Under the pieces are notes generated by a model that saw nothing but the letters and a program-made list of their open reading frames with translations, was not told the DNA's origin and did no database searches. A stretch of DNA of 64,000 nucleotides from NCBI RefSeq assembly GCF_902459695.1, contig NZ_CABPRZ010000018.1, positions 49,635 to 113,634 of the forward strand, in the 5' to 3' direction. The position numbers were made by a program, and so were the translations under genes. Source of the stretch: Pandoraea terrae (lineage in GTDB: Bacteria; Pseudomonadota; Gammaproteobacteria; Burkholderiales; Burkholderiaceae). Each line of letters opens with the position of its first letter. The stretch's first letter is position 1. Below, piece by piece: positions 26,723 through 36,127 of this stretch.

Positions 26723-27279
26723 GGGGATTCCTTTTCATGCGCGATCGGTGGCATGGTGACCGGCGACAGCGGCGATGCCGGGGGCGTGCCTGGATGCGGT
26801 GCCACGCCGATGGTGCGCACCGTGAAGCGGTGGTGTGCGCAGTCGATCGTCATCTGCCGGCCGGCCTCGCCGCCGATCTCCAGATGCACGATGCGGATCC
26901 CCGCCGCTTTCATCAGGTCCTGCGCCATCTTTGCGTTCTGCGCGCCGATAAGCCCGTGACGGGCCGGGGGCTGGTGCGGCATCATGTTGCCGCCGCCCGC
27001 GATCACCGCTTCAACTTCGCCGCGCCGGGCATCGCCGATCCGCATCAGCGCGAGCAGCGACGGCACCGCTTGCGTCACATACTTGGCCCCGATCGCCAAT
27101 GTCGGCTGCGGCGCTTCCGGCAGCAGGCAGTGCGCAAGTCCGTACAGGCCGCGCGCGCGCCACATCAACCCGATCCCGACGCACGACCCGAGCGTGGCGC
27201 GCAGGACATCACCCCCGCGTCCGAGTTTCACGTCGCCCATCAATACCTGGATCTCGTGTACCTCATGCGGTTCTGTCAT
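26719..27279 (-). CDS. cheD: Chemoreceptor glutamine deamidase CheD
   Basis: 186 residues. Cys33 (TLGSCVGI) and His50 (GLAHCLLPE) are 17 residues apart, matching the catalytic pair of CheD. It deamidates specific Gln residues on receptors and can cooperate with CheC. It overlaps cheR by 17 bases and the triple cheW by four, so all three are translationally coupled. About the last 20 residues are a Pro/His tail. Confidence 0.92.
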   Translation of the reverse strand: MTEPHEVHEIQVLMGDVKLGRGGDVLRATLGSCVGIGLMWRARGLYGLAHCLLPEAPQPTLAIGAKYVTQAVPSLLALMRIGDARRGEVEAVIAGGGNMMPHQPPARHGLIGAQNAKMAQDLMKAAGIRIVHLEIGGEAGRQMTIDCAHHRFTVRTIGVAPHPGTPPASPLSPVTMPPIAHEKESP

Positions 27280-28105
27280 GCGGCGCCCCGTGGTTGCGGT
27301 AGATGAGCGGCTGCTCGAACGCGAAACCGGTCTTCAGCCGCGAGAGCGACTCCGATTCGCCGACGATCAGCATGCCGTCCGGCGCCAGCGATTGCCGTAC
27401 GTTCTCGATCACGCATTCCTGATCGGCCGTTTCGAAATAGATGAGGACGTTACGCAGCAGTGCCAGGTCGAAGGCCTCGCGTGCCGCGAGCGGGCGGTAC
27501 AGATTGTGCTCGGAGAACATGATGTGCGTGCGCAGCGCCGGTATCACCGCATAGCCGCCGGCGCTTGCGCGGAAATACTTTGCCAGCATGGCCGGCCGTG
27601 CCGCCTTGAGTCCGTCGATGCTGCGCCCGTGGAACTGGCCCGTCATCGCCGAGGCCAGCACCTGGCTCGAAATGTCCGTCGCATGGATCTGGTACTGGAA
27701 TGACGGATGACGGGCCCGGAACTCCTCGCACAGCATCGCCGCCGAATACGCCTCCTCGCCCGATGACGCGGCCGCCGACCACAGATGGAAGACGGCCCCG
27801 CGATGCGCGTCGAACCACCGCGGCAGGTAGTGCTGCGCGAAATAGTCCCACACGCGCGGCGTGCGGAAGAACGATGTCTCGTTCGTCGTCACCAGATTGA
27901 TGAAGTTGCGGACCTCATCCGGCGTATTCTCGAGCAGCGCGAGGTAGTCGCGATAATTGCGCAGCGCGAGCGCACGCAAGCGGGGCCGCAGGCGGCCCTG
28001 CAGCAACGTCCACTTCTTCGCTGTCATGGAAATGCCGGTGTGGCGGTGCACGAGACCCAGCAGGGCGTTCTGGGTGCCTTGGTCGACTTCGCTGTCGATA
28101 TCCAT
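27263..28105 (-). CDS. cheR: Chemoreceptor methyltransferase CheR
   Basis: 280 residues. N-terminal helical domain (to about residue 75), then the SAM-dependent methyltransferase fold with NETSFFRTPRVWDYF, LWSAAASSGEEAYS (SAM loop), HATDISSQVLA and LLRNVLIYF. It methylates receptor glutamates during adaptation. Preceded by GGAGCGTCACC. No cheB methylesterase gene lies in this cluster, so demethylation must come from elsewhere or be absent. Confidence 0.94.
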   Translation of the reverse strand: MDIDSEVDQGTQNALLGLVHRHTGISMTAKKWTLLQGRLRPRLRALALRNYRDYLALLENTPDEVRNFINLVTTNETSFFRTPRVWDYFAQHYLPRWFDAHRGAVFHLWSAAASSGEEAYSAAMLCEEFRARHPSFQYQIHATDISSQVLASAMTGQFHGRSIDGLKAARPAMLAKYFRASAGGYAVIPALRTHIMFSEHNLYRPLAAREAFDLALLRNVLIYFETADQECVIENVRQSLAPDGMLIVGESESLSRLKTGFAFEQPLIYRNHGAPHDRTA

Positions 28106-28127
28106 GGTGACGCTCCATCACGCCGGG

Positions 28128-29825
28128 TCAGACGACAAACCGGGAGACGGTGCGATTCAGCTCGTCCGCGCCATGCGTCAAGCCGGTGGTGGCTTGCGCG
28201 ATGGTCTCGCATGCCCCGGCAGACTTCTCGGTTTCCTCGGCCACGTGCTGGATCGCGACACTGACTTCACGCGCCGCCACGAGTTGCTCTTCCGCCGCGC
28301 AGGAGATTTCCGAAATGGCCTGCGTAGTGCGCCCCACGCCGCCCACGATCTTCTCGAACGCCTCGCCCGCCTGCTTCGAAATCTCGCTGCCTTGCGCCAC
28401 GCGCTTGGTCGACTCGTTGATCAGCTTCGAGATCTCCTTGGTGGCCTGCGACGAACGTTCGGCGAGCTTGCGGACTTCATCGGCCACGACCGAAAAGCCG
28501 AGGCCGTGTTCGCCGGCGCGCGCGGCTTCGATCGCCGCATTGAACGCGAGCAGATTGGTCTGCCCGGCGATCTCGCCGATCACCTTCACGATCTCGCTGA
28601 TGTCTTCCGACGATTTGTTGATGAGCTCCATCGCCTCGACTGACTTAGCGATGGCGCGCGCGCCGGTCTCGGCTTCCTGCTGCGTCGACTTGGCGAGCTG
28701 ATCGGCGCCCTTGGTGTTGTCGGCGATCGAGTTGATCGACGCGGTCAATTCCTCGATGGAGGCATTCATCTCCTCGACCGTCGCGCCGAGCGCCTGCGCG
28801 CCACTCGCGACTGTGTTGGCGCGGTCAGCGATGTCCTTCGATGCCCCGGAGAATCCGCCCGCCGAATCGACGACCTTGCCGATCACGCCGCGCAGGTCGT
28901 CCATCATGTGCTTGATCCCTTCCGCGAGCTGGTCGATCGGGTCGGTGCCGCCCACGGCCACATCGCCGGTCAAGTCGCCGGCGGCGGCGCGGTTCACCGT
29001 CTGCAGGAGCCGCGCGACCTTTTGCTGGTCGTCCTCGGCCCGGCGCTTGACCGACGCTTCGAGTTCGACTTGCGCCGTGATGTCGGTGGCGAACTTGACG
29101 ACCTTCCACGGGCGGCCGTTCATGTCGAGAATCGGGTTGTACGTCGCCTGAATCCAGATCGCGCGGCCGCCGCGGCCCAGGCGCTTGTAACGGCCGGCGT
29201 CGAATTCGCCGCGATTGAGCTTTGCCCAGAAGTCGCGGTAGGTTTCCGATGCGGCGTAGTCCGGTTCGCAGAACATGCGGTGATGCTTGCCGCGGACATC
29301 GTCGAGCGAGTAACCGAGCGTGCGCAGGAAGTTGTCGTTGGCCTGGATGACGGTGCCGTCCAGGTTGAATTCGATGACGGCCTGCGCAAGATCGATCGCG
29401 CGCACACGGCCTTCGTACTCCGCGTTCTGGCGGCGCTGCTGCGTGATGTCCGTGGCGAATTTGATCACCTTGTACGGACGGCCGCTCGCATCGAGGACCG
29501 GATTGTACGAAGCCTGAATCCAGATTTCGCGGCCGCCGCGGCCGAGCCGGCGGTACTCTCCGCTGTCGAATTCGCCGCGGTTGAGCTTGGCCCAGAAGGC
29601 GCGATACGCTTCGGATGCCGCATATTCGGGTTCACAGAACAGGCGGTGATGCTGGCCGCGAATTTCATCGAGCGAATAGCCGAGCGTGCGCAGGAAGTTG
29701 TCGTTCGCGTGCAGCACGATGCCGTTCAGATCGAACTCGATGACCGCCTGCACACGGTTGAGCGCGGCGCTGACAGCCTCCAGCTCTTGTTGTTCCATCT
29801 GCAGGTCGGGGGTGGCGATCTCCAT
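28128..29825 (-). CDS. Soluble methyl-accepting chemotaxis protein with tandem PAS domains
   Basis: 565 residues, no membrane span, hence cytoplasmic or associated with a soluble array. Two PAS domains (about 28-129 and 150-251) are nearly the same sequence: 23 differences over 99 aligned residues by my count. Then a HAMP-like linker (about 265-320) and a long signalling domain with the hairpin tip ([20 protein letters not shown], then [16 protein letters not shown]). PAS-PAS receptors of the BdlA/Aer type sense redox or ligands through a flavin or haem. Start ATG 29825 follows GGGAGAG. First gene of the chemosensory operon. Confidence 0.92.
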   Translation of the reverse strand: MEIATPDLQMEQQELEAVSAALNRVQAVIEFDLNGIVLHANDNFLRTLGYSLDEIRGQHHRLFCEPEYAASEAYRAFWAKLNRGEFDSGEYRRLGRGGREIWIQASYNPVLDASGRPYKVIKFATDITQQRRQNAEYEGRVRAIDLAQAVIEFNLDGTVIQANDNFLRTLGYSLDDVRGKHHRMFCEPDYAASETYRDFWAKLNRGEFDAGRYKRLGRGGRAIWIQATYNPILDMNGRPWKVVKFATDITAQVELEASVKRRAEDDQQKVARLLQTVNRAAAGDLTGDVAVGGTDPIDQLAEGIKHMMDDLRGVIGKVVDSAGGFSGASKDIADRANTVASGAQALGATVEEMNASIEELTASINSIADNTKGADQLAKSTQQEAETGARAIAKSVEAMELINKSSEDISEIVKVIGEIAGQTNLLAFNAAIEAARAGEHGLGFSVVADEVRKLAERSSQATKEISKLINESTKRVAQGSEISKQAGEAFEKIVGGVGRTTQAISEISCAAEEQLVAAREVSVAIQHVAEETEKSAGACETIAQATTGLTHGADELNRTVSRFVV

Positions 29826-30075
29826 AACACTCTCCCAGTCGAAAAGGCATGCCTCGGTATGCAGCATTACGACCGTCTGAATACCGACTTGAGATCGGGG
29901 CCAACCCGGAGTTGTGCTTGTGGAAGGCGGGGGAATACGCGACGGCCTTGCGCTGCAAGGGCGCGGCGCCGGCCGGGGAGGGAACGGGTGCCTTTCGGCA
30001 AACCGTTTCAAACGCATGGATGAAGTCTTCCCACTAGCGCCTCGGCCCGCGAAGGGCGGCGCCAGCGGAAAAATT

Positions 30076-30096
30076 CCCTCCCCCCAAGGGGGAGGG
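30076..30096. repeat. REP-like GC hairpin
   Basis: CCCTCCCCC pairs perfectly with GGGGGAGGG around a three-base loop. On the minus strand it is followed by AATTTTTCC, so it could also terminate minus-strand transcripts. Similar C/G dyads recur in many beta-proteobacterial genomes as dispersed elements; copy number here cannot be judged from one window. Confidence 0.45.
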
Positions 30097-30220
30097 TGAA
30101 GATAGTCGCGCTATTCGGGGCAGTGAAAGGGCGACGGCGTCATGGGATGCAAGTGCCGTGCCAATCCGGGGACCGTCCGCCAACCCGCGCCGCAGCGTGA
30201 GGGCGGTATGTGCGTGGGAG

Positions 30221-30257
30221 CGATGTTACGGGTTCGGGCGTACGATGTTACGTAACA
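30221..30257. promoter_or_regulatory. Direct repeat and palindrome, possible operator
   Basis: CGATGTTACG occurs twice with starts 23 bases apart, roughly two helical turns, and the second copy runs into the perfect 12-base palindrome TGTTACGTAACA. It lies 130-160 bases upstream of the small lipoprotein gene and about 400 upstream of the receptor gene. The factor is unknown. Confidence 0.3.
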
Positions 30258-30383
30258 AAGTACGACAACGGCGCTCCGGCGTTAAATCTGCTTACACGGA
30301 TTACAGACGCGTGATGTCAATCGGGAGGCGGGATGGATATAAAGGAAGCGTGCACCACCCGTCCCTAAAAACAAGGAGTCATC

Positions 30384-30497
30384 ATGAAATATGTCGTTGC
30401 TGCGATCCTGCTCGCCAGTCTGGCCGGATGTATCGTCGTTCCCGCACGTCCGTACGGCGGTTATTACTACGGTCATCCGTGCTGTTATCGTTATTGA
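30384..30497 (+). CDS. Small Tyr-rich lipoprotein, 37 residues
   Basis: A 37-residue reading frame with AAGGAG five bases before the ATG. It has a complete lipoprotein signal: Lys2, a hydrophobic stretch, and the lipobox LAGC with Cys16. The mature part is only 22 residues, rich in Tyr, Gly and Pro, with a Cys-Cys pair near the end (GHPCCYRY). It would be an acylated envelope peptide. It is monocistronic and followed by a hairpin. I do not recognise a family beyond general resemblance to short lipoproteins next to YXWGXW-type genes. Confidence 0.7.
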   Translation: MKYVVAAILLASLAGCIVVPARPYGGYYYGHPCCYRY

Positions 30498-30590
30498 TCG
30501 GCTTCACGCCGTCCGGCGAAGTCCGGGCGGCGTGCGCGCCTCACGCGCCGCGCGCGATTGCGGTGCGGCCGCTGTGCTGGGCGCAGCAAC

Positions 30591-30632
30591 GACAAACACC
30601 CCGGTGGCAGTCTTCTGCCCCGGGGTGTTGTC
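30591..30632. terminator. Long hairpin between convergent small genes
   Basis: Arms GACAAACACCCCGG and CCGGGGTGTTGTC flank an inner GGCAG-TCTT-CTGCC stem, with one extra A on the left arm. It sits between the small lipoprotein (plus) and the His/Arg-rich protein (minus). T-rich sequence after it is modest, so it may act in both directions. Confidence 0.55.
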
Positions 30633-30682
30633 TTGTCGGTGGAAATGGCGCGCCGTGACGCAGGTGTCACGGCAGAACGGAC

Positions 30683-31012
30683 TTAGTCGCGATCGTGATG
30701 GCCGTGGCGGCCGCGGTCGTCGTCACGGTCCCAGCCGCGACGCTCCCAGCCGCGGTGCTCCCAGCCGCGATGCTCCCCGCGATCCCAGTGTTCGCGCTCA
30801 CGCCAGTGCGGCTCGACGTAGACCGGTTGCGGTGCGACCACCAATGGCGCCGGCGCATAAACGGGCGGCGGGGCGTAGACGGGGGCCGGGGCCACGAGGA
30901 CCGGACCGGGAATGCCGATGTTGACGGACACGTCGGTACGAGCGAAGGCGCTGGCCGATACGAGCATGGCCGCGGCCAATCCGGCGGCGGCAATCCATGG
31001 GGTGCGTTGCAT
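30683..31012 (-). CDS. Secreted Pro-rich/His-Arg-rich small protein
   Basis: 109 residues. Sec signal peptide at 1-24 (ending SASAFA), a short conserved VSVNIGIPGPV segment, a Pro/Val/Tyr-rich middle, and a C-terminal tail of repeated GWEHRGWERRGW-type units rich in Trp, Arg, His and Asp. The start of the mature part (DVSVNIGIPGP) resembles that of the YXWGXW protein at 39597 (QVSVNVGIGIAPP). Periplasmic or outer-membrane location is inferred. AAGGAG precedes the ATG. Function unknown. Confidence 0.75.
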   Translation of the reverse strand: MQRTPWIAAAGLAAAMLVSASAFARTDVSVNIGIPGPVLVAPAPVYAPPPVYAPAPLVVAPQPVYVEPHWREREHWDRGEHRGWEHRGWERRGWDRDDDRGRHGHHDRD

Positions 31013-31159
31013 CTGATCTCCTTGTCGCTTGGCGCGCCGTGTGCGCCAACGAGGCGGCGGCGCGCGAGCTATTCATGGCGACCGATTTTACGGACAGCTG
31101 CCTATTTCGGGTGCTACGGCCGCACTACATTTGTAACAAGTCGTTAGCGCGAACCCGCG

Positions 31160-31387
31160 CTAGTGCGGCGGATGACGGCGCATATGCACGCCGCCGGCGT
31201 GGTGTCCGTCGTGCGGACCATGGGCACGCCAGTACGCGCTGCGCGGCGCATGGTGGCGGCGTTCGCCGGGACGTGCCGGCGACAGCGTCGGCCAAAGGAA
31301 GCCGCGCCAGAGTGCGCCGGCGGGCACCGAGAGGATGGTCGTGATGACCAAAAGGATCACGACCGCGTAGACGATGACGGGCTCCAT
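31160..31387 (-). CDS. Small single-span membrane protein
   Basis: 75 residues: one membrane span at about 4-24 (VIVYAVVILLVITTILSVPA) followed by a basic, His-rich cytoplasmic or periplasmic tail ending in HMRRHPPH. GGAG precedes the ATG. No recognised family. The His-rich tail could bind metal; that is a guess from composition. Confidence 0.6.
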   Translation of the reverse strand: MEPVIVYAVVILLVITTILSVPAGALWRGFLWPTLSPARPGERRHHAPRSAYWRAHGPHDGHHAGGVHMRRHPPH

Positions 31388-31495
31388 GACGAACTCCGTG
31401 GAAAATCGAGCGCCGGGCGTCGGCGTGCCCGCATGCGCTGTGACTGTAGTTTTTTAACTATAGTCGATGTGCACTGTGGGTGAGCGCGGTTGTCG

Positions 31496-32110
31496 TTACG
31501 CTTCGCTGTCCTTGCCCAGGCCCGCCCAACTGTGGGACAAGGCGGGGCCGACACCGAACATGTCCAGGACACGTCCAACGGTGTCGTCGACCATGGCTTC
31601 GAGCGATTCGGGCCGGTTGTAGAACGCCGGCAGCGGCGGGAAAATTACGCCGCCCATTTCCGTCACTGCCGTCATATTGCGCAGATGCGCGAGGTTGAAC
31701 GGCGTTTCACGCACCATGAGCACCAGACGGCGGCGTTCCTTCAGCGTGACATCCGCAGCCCGCGCGATCAGGTTGTCCGACAGCCCGTGTGCGATGCTCG
31801 CGAGGGTTTTCATGGAACAGGGGGCGACCACCATGCCGGCCGTTGCGAATGAACCGCTCGCAATCGTCGCGCCGACCTCCCGCACGCTGTGCGTGACGTC
31901 GGCCAAGGCCTGAACTTCGGATTTTTCCATCCCGAGCTCGTGGCGCAGCGTGAGCCAGCCGGCACTGGAGACCAGCAGATGGGTTTCGACGCTGCCGAGA
32001 CGGCGCAGCAGCGTGAGCAGGCGAACGCCGTAGATGGCGCCCGTTGCGCCCGTGATCGCCACGACAAGGCGAGGCTTTTGCGGCAGCTGGTCGGGCGGAG
32101 GGGGGGTCAT
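31496..32110 (-). CDS. ubiX: Flavin prenyltransferase UbiX
   Basis: 204 residues. It attaches a dimethylallyl group to FMN to make the prenylated cofactor of the UbiD decarboxylase in ubiquinone synthesis. Seen: N-terminal flavodoxin-like AITGATGAIYGVRLL, the SSAGWLTLRHELGM segment, APCSMKTLASIAHGLSDNLI (FMN and prenyl phosphate site) and LVLMVRETPFNLAHLRNM. It follows grxD by 44 bases. The ribosome site is weak; ATG 32110 gives the family length. Confidence 0.93.
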   Translation of the reverse strand: MTPPPPDQLPQKPRLVVAITGATGAIYGVRLLTLLRRLGSVETHLLVSSAGWLTLRHELGMEKSEVQALADVTHSVREVGATIASGSFATAGMVVAPCSMKTLASIAHGLSDNLIARAADVTLKERRRLVLMVRETPFNLAHLRNMTAVTEMGGVIFPPLPAFYNRPESLEAMVDDTVGRVLDMFGVGPALSHSWAGLGKDSEA

Positions 32111-32154
32111 CGAGGCATTTTTCTGTGCCGCCTGGGCGGCAGCGCCCGCGAACG

Positions 32155-32472
32155 TTACTGCGGCAATTCGGCCAGGACTTGCTTCAGTTCGCCGCTCTGG
32201 TACATCTCCATCATGATGTCCGAGCCGCCGATGAATTCGCCGCCGATATACAACTGCGGGATCGTCGGCCAATTGGCGAATTCCTTCACGCCCTGACGGA
32301 TTTCTTCGTCTTGCAGGACGTCCACGGTGAACAGGTCGCTCACGCCACACGCCTTGAGGATCTGCACGGCGCGGCCGGAAAAGCCGCACATCGGGAACTG
32401 GGCGTTGCCTTTCATGAAAAGCACGACGGCGTGGCTGTTGACGATTTGCTGGATACGTTCCTGGGTGGACAT
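32155..32472 (-). CDS. grxD: Monothiol glutaredoxin GrxD
   Basis: 105 residues with the CGFS active site (FPMCGFSGRAVQIL), the TIPQLYIGGEFIGG glutathione-binding loop and the FMKGN segment. Such proteins carry or transfer [2Fe-2S] clusters together with BolA-type partners. Member of the hemA-prfA-prmC-grxD-ubiX run that is conserved in Burkholderiales. Confidence 0.95.
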   Translation of the reverse strand: MSTQERIQQIVNSHAVVLFMKGNAQFPMCGFSGRAVQILKACGVSDLFTVDVLQDEEIRQGVKEFANWPTIPQLYIGGEFIGGSDIMMEMYQSGELKQVLAELPQ

Positions 32473-32561
32473 GATTCTTGAACCTGTGGGGAGCCGCGAA
32501 TTCGGCGTATCGCTCATTCTAGCGTTTTTCTGCCTTGCCCGCCCAAGCCGGTTGGGGCTGT

Positions 32562-33458
32562 TCAGACCCGTCGCCCGCCGGTGGTCCGCTCGATCCCGGC
32601 CAGATCGTGCGCCGAAAATACATCGGCGAAGTTCGCCGCGAGGCACAAATCACGTACCGCAGCGGCTTGATCGTAGCCATGCTCGCACAACAGCCAGCCG
32701 CCGGCGCGCAGACGGGACGGGGCCCCGGCGACGATACGGCGCAGCGCCGACAGTCCGTCGGCGTGATCGGTCAGCGCGTCGACCGGTTCGTGACGCAAGT
32801 CGCCTTGCGACAGATGCGGATCGCCTGCGACGATATACGGCGGATTCGAGACGATGACGTCGAATGGGGCGGTGATGCCGGATTGCGCGTCCAGCGCGGC
32901 GTACCAGTCGCTGGCGACGAAGTGCACGCGCGGATTGTCCGCCGGGCCGAGCAGATCGAGTTGTGCCGCATTGGCGCGCGCCACGTCCAGCGCTTCGGCG
33001 GATCGGTCGAGCGCGGTCACGTGCGCGGACGGGCACGCATGGGCGATCGCCAGTGCAATTGCGCCGCTGCCGGTGCCCAGGTCGAGCACGCGTGGGGCGG
33101 TGATTCCGGCCAGGCGCGCCAACGCCAACTCGACAAGCAGCTCGGTTTCCGGCCGTGGAATCAGTACCGCAGGGGAAACGGAAAGCGTCAAACCGAAGAA
33201 TTCGCGTGTCCCGGTGAGATAGGCAATCGGTTCGCCGGCGAGGCGGCGCGCGCGCAGCGCGGAAAACGCGGCGACCGTGGCGGGGCCGAGCGGGTCGCGG
33301 TCGCGGGTGATCAACTGGGTGCGCGTCCAGCCAAGCACATGGGCAAGCAGGATGCGGGTTTCCAGCGGGGGCAGGCCTGGATCACGCAACAGCGCGGCGA
33401 CGGTCGCCGCCTGCGGCGCGTCGTCGTTCGCCTGGTCAGCCTCACCCGTCAAGCTCAC
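32562..33458 (-). CDS. prmC: Release factor glutamine methyltransferase PrmC
   Basis: 298 residues. It methylates the Gln of the GGQ motif in release factors. Seen: SAM loop [14 protein letters not shown] (about 126-139) and the substrate-Gln binding NPPY at 205-208. The GTG start at 33458 overlaps the prfA stop (GTGA), which fixes the start and couples the enzyme to its substrate gene. The upstream open frame is a shadow of prfA. Confidence 0.94.
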   Translation of the reverse strand: MSLTGEADQANDDAPQAATVAALLRDPGLPPLETRILLAHVLGWTRTQLITRDRDPLGPATVAAFSALRARRLAGEPIAYLTGTREFFGLTLSVSPAVLIPRPETELLVELALARLAGITAPRVLDLGTGSGAIALAIAHACPSAHVTALDRSAEALDVARANAAQLDLLGPADNPRVHFVASDWYAALDAQSGITAPFDVIVSNPPYIVAGDPHLSQGDLRHEPVDALTDHADGLSALRRIVAGAPSRLRAGGWLLCEHGYDQAAAVRDLCLAANFADVFSAHDLAGIERTTGGRRV

Positions 33459-34537
33459 GCGGCCTCGCCGAGGGATGCCAATAGTTCGGCCTGGTGCTCG
33501 GTCGCGAGCGCATGGATCATTTCGTCGAGATCGCCGTCCATGATCGCTTCCAGCTTGTATAGCGTGAGATTGATCCGGTGATCCGTCATGCGCCCTTGCG
33601 GGAAATTGTACGTGCGAATGCGCTCGGAGCGGTCGCCCGAGCCGATCAGGCTCTTGCGGGTGGCGGCTTCCTTCGCTTGTTGCGCGCGCAGCTGCGCGTC
33701 CTTGATGCGTGCCGCGAGGACATTGAGCGCCTTGTCCTTGTTGCGATGCTGCGAGCGGTCGTCCTGGCACTCCACGACGATGCCCGTCGGCAAGTGCGTG
33801 ATCCGCACGGCGGAGTCGGTCTTGTTGACGTGCTGGCCGCCGGCGCCGGACGCGCGGAAGGTATCGATCCGGATGTCCGCCGGATTGATCTCGACGTCCG
33901 CAACGTCGTCGGCTTCGGGCATCACCGCCACGGTACACGCGGAGGTGTGGATGCGGCCTTGCGTCTCGGTCGCCGGCACGCGTTGCACGCGATGGCCGCC
34001 CGACTCGAATTTCAGCCGCGAATAGGCGCCCTGGCCGATCAGCCGAACGATGACTTCCTTGTAGCCACCCAGATCCGATTCGCTGGCGGACATCACCTCG
34101 ACCTGCCAGCGCTGACGCTCGGCGTAACGCGTGTACATGCGCAGCAGGTCGCCCGCGAACAGCGCGGATTCGTCACCGCCGGTGCCGGCCCGGATTTCGA
34201 GGAAGATGTTGCGCTCGTCGTTGGGGTCGCGCGGCAGCAGCATGCGCTGGAGTTCATCCTGAAGCGCGCCCATCCGTTCGCGCGCGACAGCGCTTTCCTC
34301 TTCCGCGAACTCCTTCATCTCGGGATCGAGCGCCATTTCCTGCGCGGCGCTCACGTCGCTCAGCGCCTGGCGGTAATGCTGGTATTGCTCGACGACCGGC
34401 GCAAGCTCGGCGTGTTCGCGCGTGAGCTTGCGGTAGTTGTCCAGGTCGGCCGTGACGTCGGCCTGGCTCAATAGCCCGTTTAGCTCGACCAGACGTTGCG
34501 TCAACTGGTCGAGCTTGGCTTGCATGCTCGCTTTCAT
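33455..34537 (-). CDS. prfA: Peptide chain release factor 1
   Basis: 360 residues, the RF1 length. Seen: codon-recognition PAT at 188-190 (the PxT motif reading UAA/UAG) and GGQ at 233-235 in [16 protein letters not shown] 34537 directly follows the hemA stop; an ATG four codons later is possible. Coupled to prmC by GTGA. Confidence 0.96.
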   Translation of the reverse strand: MKASMQAKLDQLTQRLVELNGLLSQADVTADLDNYRKLTREHAELAPVVEQYQHYRQALSDVSAAQEMALDPEMKEFAEEESAVARERMGALQDELQRMLLPRDPNDERNIFLEIRAGTGGDESALFAGDLLRMYTRYAERQRWQVEVMSASESDLGGYKEVIVRLIGQGAYSRLKFESGGHRVQRVPATETQGRIHTSACTVAVMPEADDVADVEINPADIRIDTFRASGAGGQHVNKTDSAVRITHLPTGIVVECQDDRSQHRNKDKALNVLAARIKDAQLRAQQAKEAATRKSLIGSGDRSERIRTYNFPQGRMTDHRINLTLYKLEAIMDGDLDEMIHALATEHQAELLASLGEAA

Positions 34538-35818
34538 CTATTTTTCGGCAGTTCCCGAATGACGAAACAACTCGGGAATGAGGTGGAGGATGCGGTCGCG
34601 GTCTTCGCCGCGCGCATGATTGAGCGCGTGCGTGGGACCGTGCAGGAATTTCTTGGTCAGCGCCTGGGACAGCGCCTCAAGGACGGCGGCCGGGTCGTCG
34701 CCGCGCATCAGCATGCGCCGCGCACGTTCGAGTTCGGCCAGACGGACGGCTTCCGCCTGCCCGTGAATGTCGCGGATGACCGGCACGACGCTGCGCGCAT
34801 CGAGCCATTGCATGAAGTGCTGCACGCGTGTCTCGATGATCGCTTCGGCTTGCGCGACGGCGGCCTGACGCAGGGCATTGCCCTCGCGCACCACGCTGCC
34901 GAGATCATCGACGGTGTACAGGAAGACGTCCGCCAGGCGGCCGACTTCGGGCTCGATGTCGCGCGGCACGGCCAGATCGACCATGAACATCGGCTTGTGC
35001 TTGCGCGCCTTGATGGCACGTTCGATCGCGCCCAGGCCGATGATCGGCAGCGTGCTCGCAGTGCACGAGACGACGATGTCGAATTCATGCAGCCGGTTCG
35101 GCAACTCGGACAGCCGAATGGCGCTGCCGCCGAAGCGTTCGGCAAGCTTCTCGCCGCGTTCGGCGGTGCGGTTCGCCACATACAGCGATTTCGGGTTCTG
35201 CGCCGCGAAATGGGTGGCGCACAGGTCGATCATTTCGCCCGCGCCGATGAACAGGATGTTCTGAGTGCTGATGCTCTCGAAGATCCGCTGCGCGAGGCGG
35301 ACGGCGGCGGCGGCCATCGACACCGAATGCGCGCCGATTTCGGTCTGTCCACGCACCTCCTTGGCAACGGCGAACGTGCGCTGGAACAGCTGGTTCAGAT
35401 AAGTGCCGAGCGCCCCGGCTTCCGAAGCGGTGCGCACTGCGTCCTTGAGCTGGCCGAGGATCTGCGTCTCGCCGAGCACCATCGAGTCGAGGCCGCTGGC
35501 CACGCGAAAGGCATGACGGACGGCATCGGACTGGGGCAGGGCGTAGATATGCGGGGCGAGTTCGGCAGCCGGGATATTGTGGAACTGCGCCAACCAATGG
35601 ATCGCGCGTTCGCGCGCGGCGGCATCGGCCGTTGCGCAGTAGATTTCGGTACGGTTGCAGGTCGACAGGATCGCCGCTTCGGGCGCGCTGCCTTGAGCGT
35701 GCCAGAGACCCTTCAACGCGGCCAGCGCCGGCTCGATCTGCTCGAACGGAAACGCCACCCGTTCGCGCAGCGATACGGGCGCCGTGTGGTGATTCAGGCC
35801 GAGTGCGAGCAGTTGCAT
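34538..35818 (-). CDS. hemA: Glutamyl-tRNA reductase
   Basis: 426 residues. It reduces glutamyl-tRNA to glutamate-1-semialdehyde, the first step of C5 tetrapyrrole synthesis. Seen: [14 protein letters not shown], catalytic Cys54 in [17 protein letters not shown], and the NADPH domain ([11 protein letters not shown]). First gene of the operon with a TATAAT box 27 bases upstream. Confidence 0.95.
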   Translation of the reverse strand: MQLLALGLNHHTAPVSLRERVAFPFEQIEPALAALKGLWHAQGSAPEAAILSTCNRTEIYCATADAAARERAIHWLAQFHNIPAAELAPHIYALPQSDAVRHAFRVASGLDSMVLGETQILGQLKDAVRTASEAGALGTYLNQLFQRTFAVAKEVRGQTEIGAHSVSMAAAAVRLAQRIFESISTQNILFIGAGEMIDLCATHFAAQNPKSLYVANRTAERGEKLAERFGGSAIRLSELPNRLHEFDIVVSCTASTLPIIGLGAIERAIKARKHKPMFMVDLAVPRDIEPEVGRLADVFLYTVDDLGSVVREGNALRQAAVAQAEAIIETRVQHFMQWLDARSVVPVIRDIHGQAEAVRLAELERARRMLMRGDDPAAVLEALSQALTKKFLHGPTHALNHARGEDRDRILHLIPELFRHSGTAEK

Positions 35819-35844
35819 GGTGTGGGGTTCTGGACAGCCCCTTG

Positions 35845-35874
35845 ATTATAGCGTGGGATGGCCGGGTACGTTCA
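35845..35874 (-). promoter_or_regulatory. Putative hemA promoter
   Basis: Perfect -10 hexamer TATAAT on the minus strand at 35850-35845, 27 bases before the hemA ATG, with a weak -35 (TGAACG) 18 bases further upstream. Confidence 0.55.
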
Positions 35875-36045
35875 GCACCCGCGCACGCCCGCCGGGTGAC
35901 GGGCACATAACTCCCATCATGGCTCACCGCGCGGCTTTTGACAAATAGGACGGACTTATACCGGGAATAGCGTCCCGGCGTGACCGGCGCCGTCATGCTG
36001 CCGTGCGTCAATCGGCCGCAGGTGCCGCCGCCGCGGCGCAGGGGC

Positions 36046-36076
36046 TTGCCGGCGGGCGGGGAAGTCGGGCTATACT
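36046..36076 (+). promoter_or_regulatory. Putative promoter of GlsB-like gene
   Basis: TTGCCG, a 19-base spacer, then TATACT, about 50 bases upstream of the ATG. The spacer is slightly long. Confidence 0.4.
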
Positions 36077-36127
36077 GCCCCCGGGCCGCCGCCCGCGGCT
36101 GCCAACCATTTTTCAGGGAGAACCGTC

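Larger units (their letters stand above)
29826..30383. other. Intergenic region with hairpin and repeats
   Basis: 558 bases between the chemosensory operon (minus) and a small lipoprotein gene (plus). It holds a long C/G hairpin (30076-30096), a direct repeat CGATGTTACG at 30221-30230 and 30244-30253, and a perfect palindrome TGTTACGTAACA at 30246-30257 overlapping the second copy. No further gene is supported. Confidence 0.5.
35819..36127. other. Divergent hemA / glsB-like promoter region
   Basis: 309 bases without a gene. It contains the hemA -10 (35845-35850, minus) and the glsB-like -10 (36071-36076, plus), described separately. A TTGACA at 35938-35943 followed closely by TTATACC on the plus strand has too short a spacer for a standard promoter. 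No ORF with coding signs. Confidence 0.5.

Noticed and set aside
35938..35957. TTGACA followed by TTATACC as a promoter
   Set aside because: The spacer is about 13 bases, too short for a standard sigma-70 promoter, and TATACT at 36071 is better placed for the GlsB-like gene.
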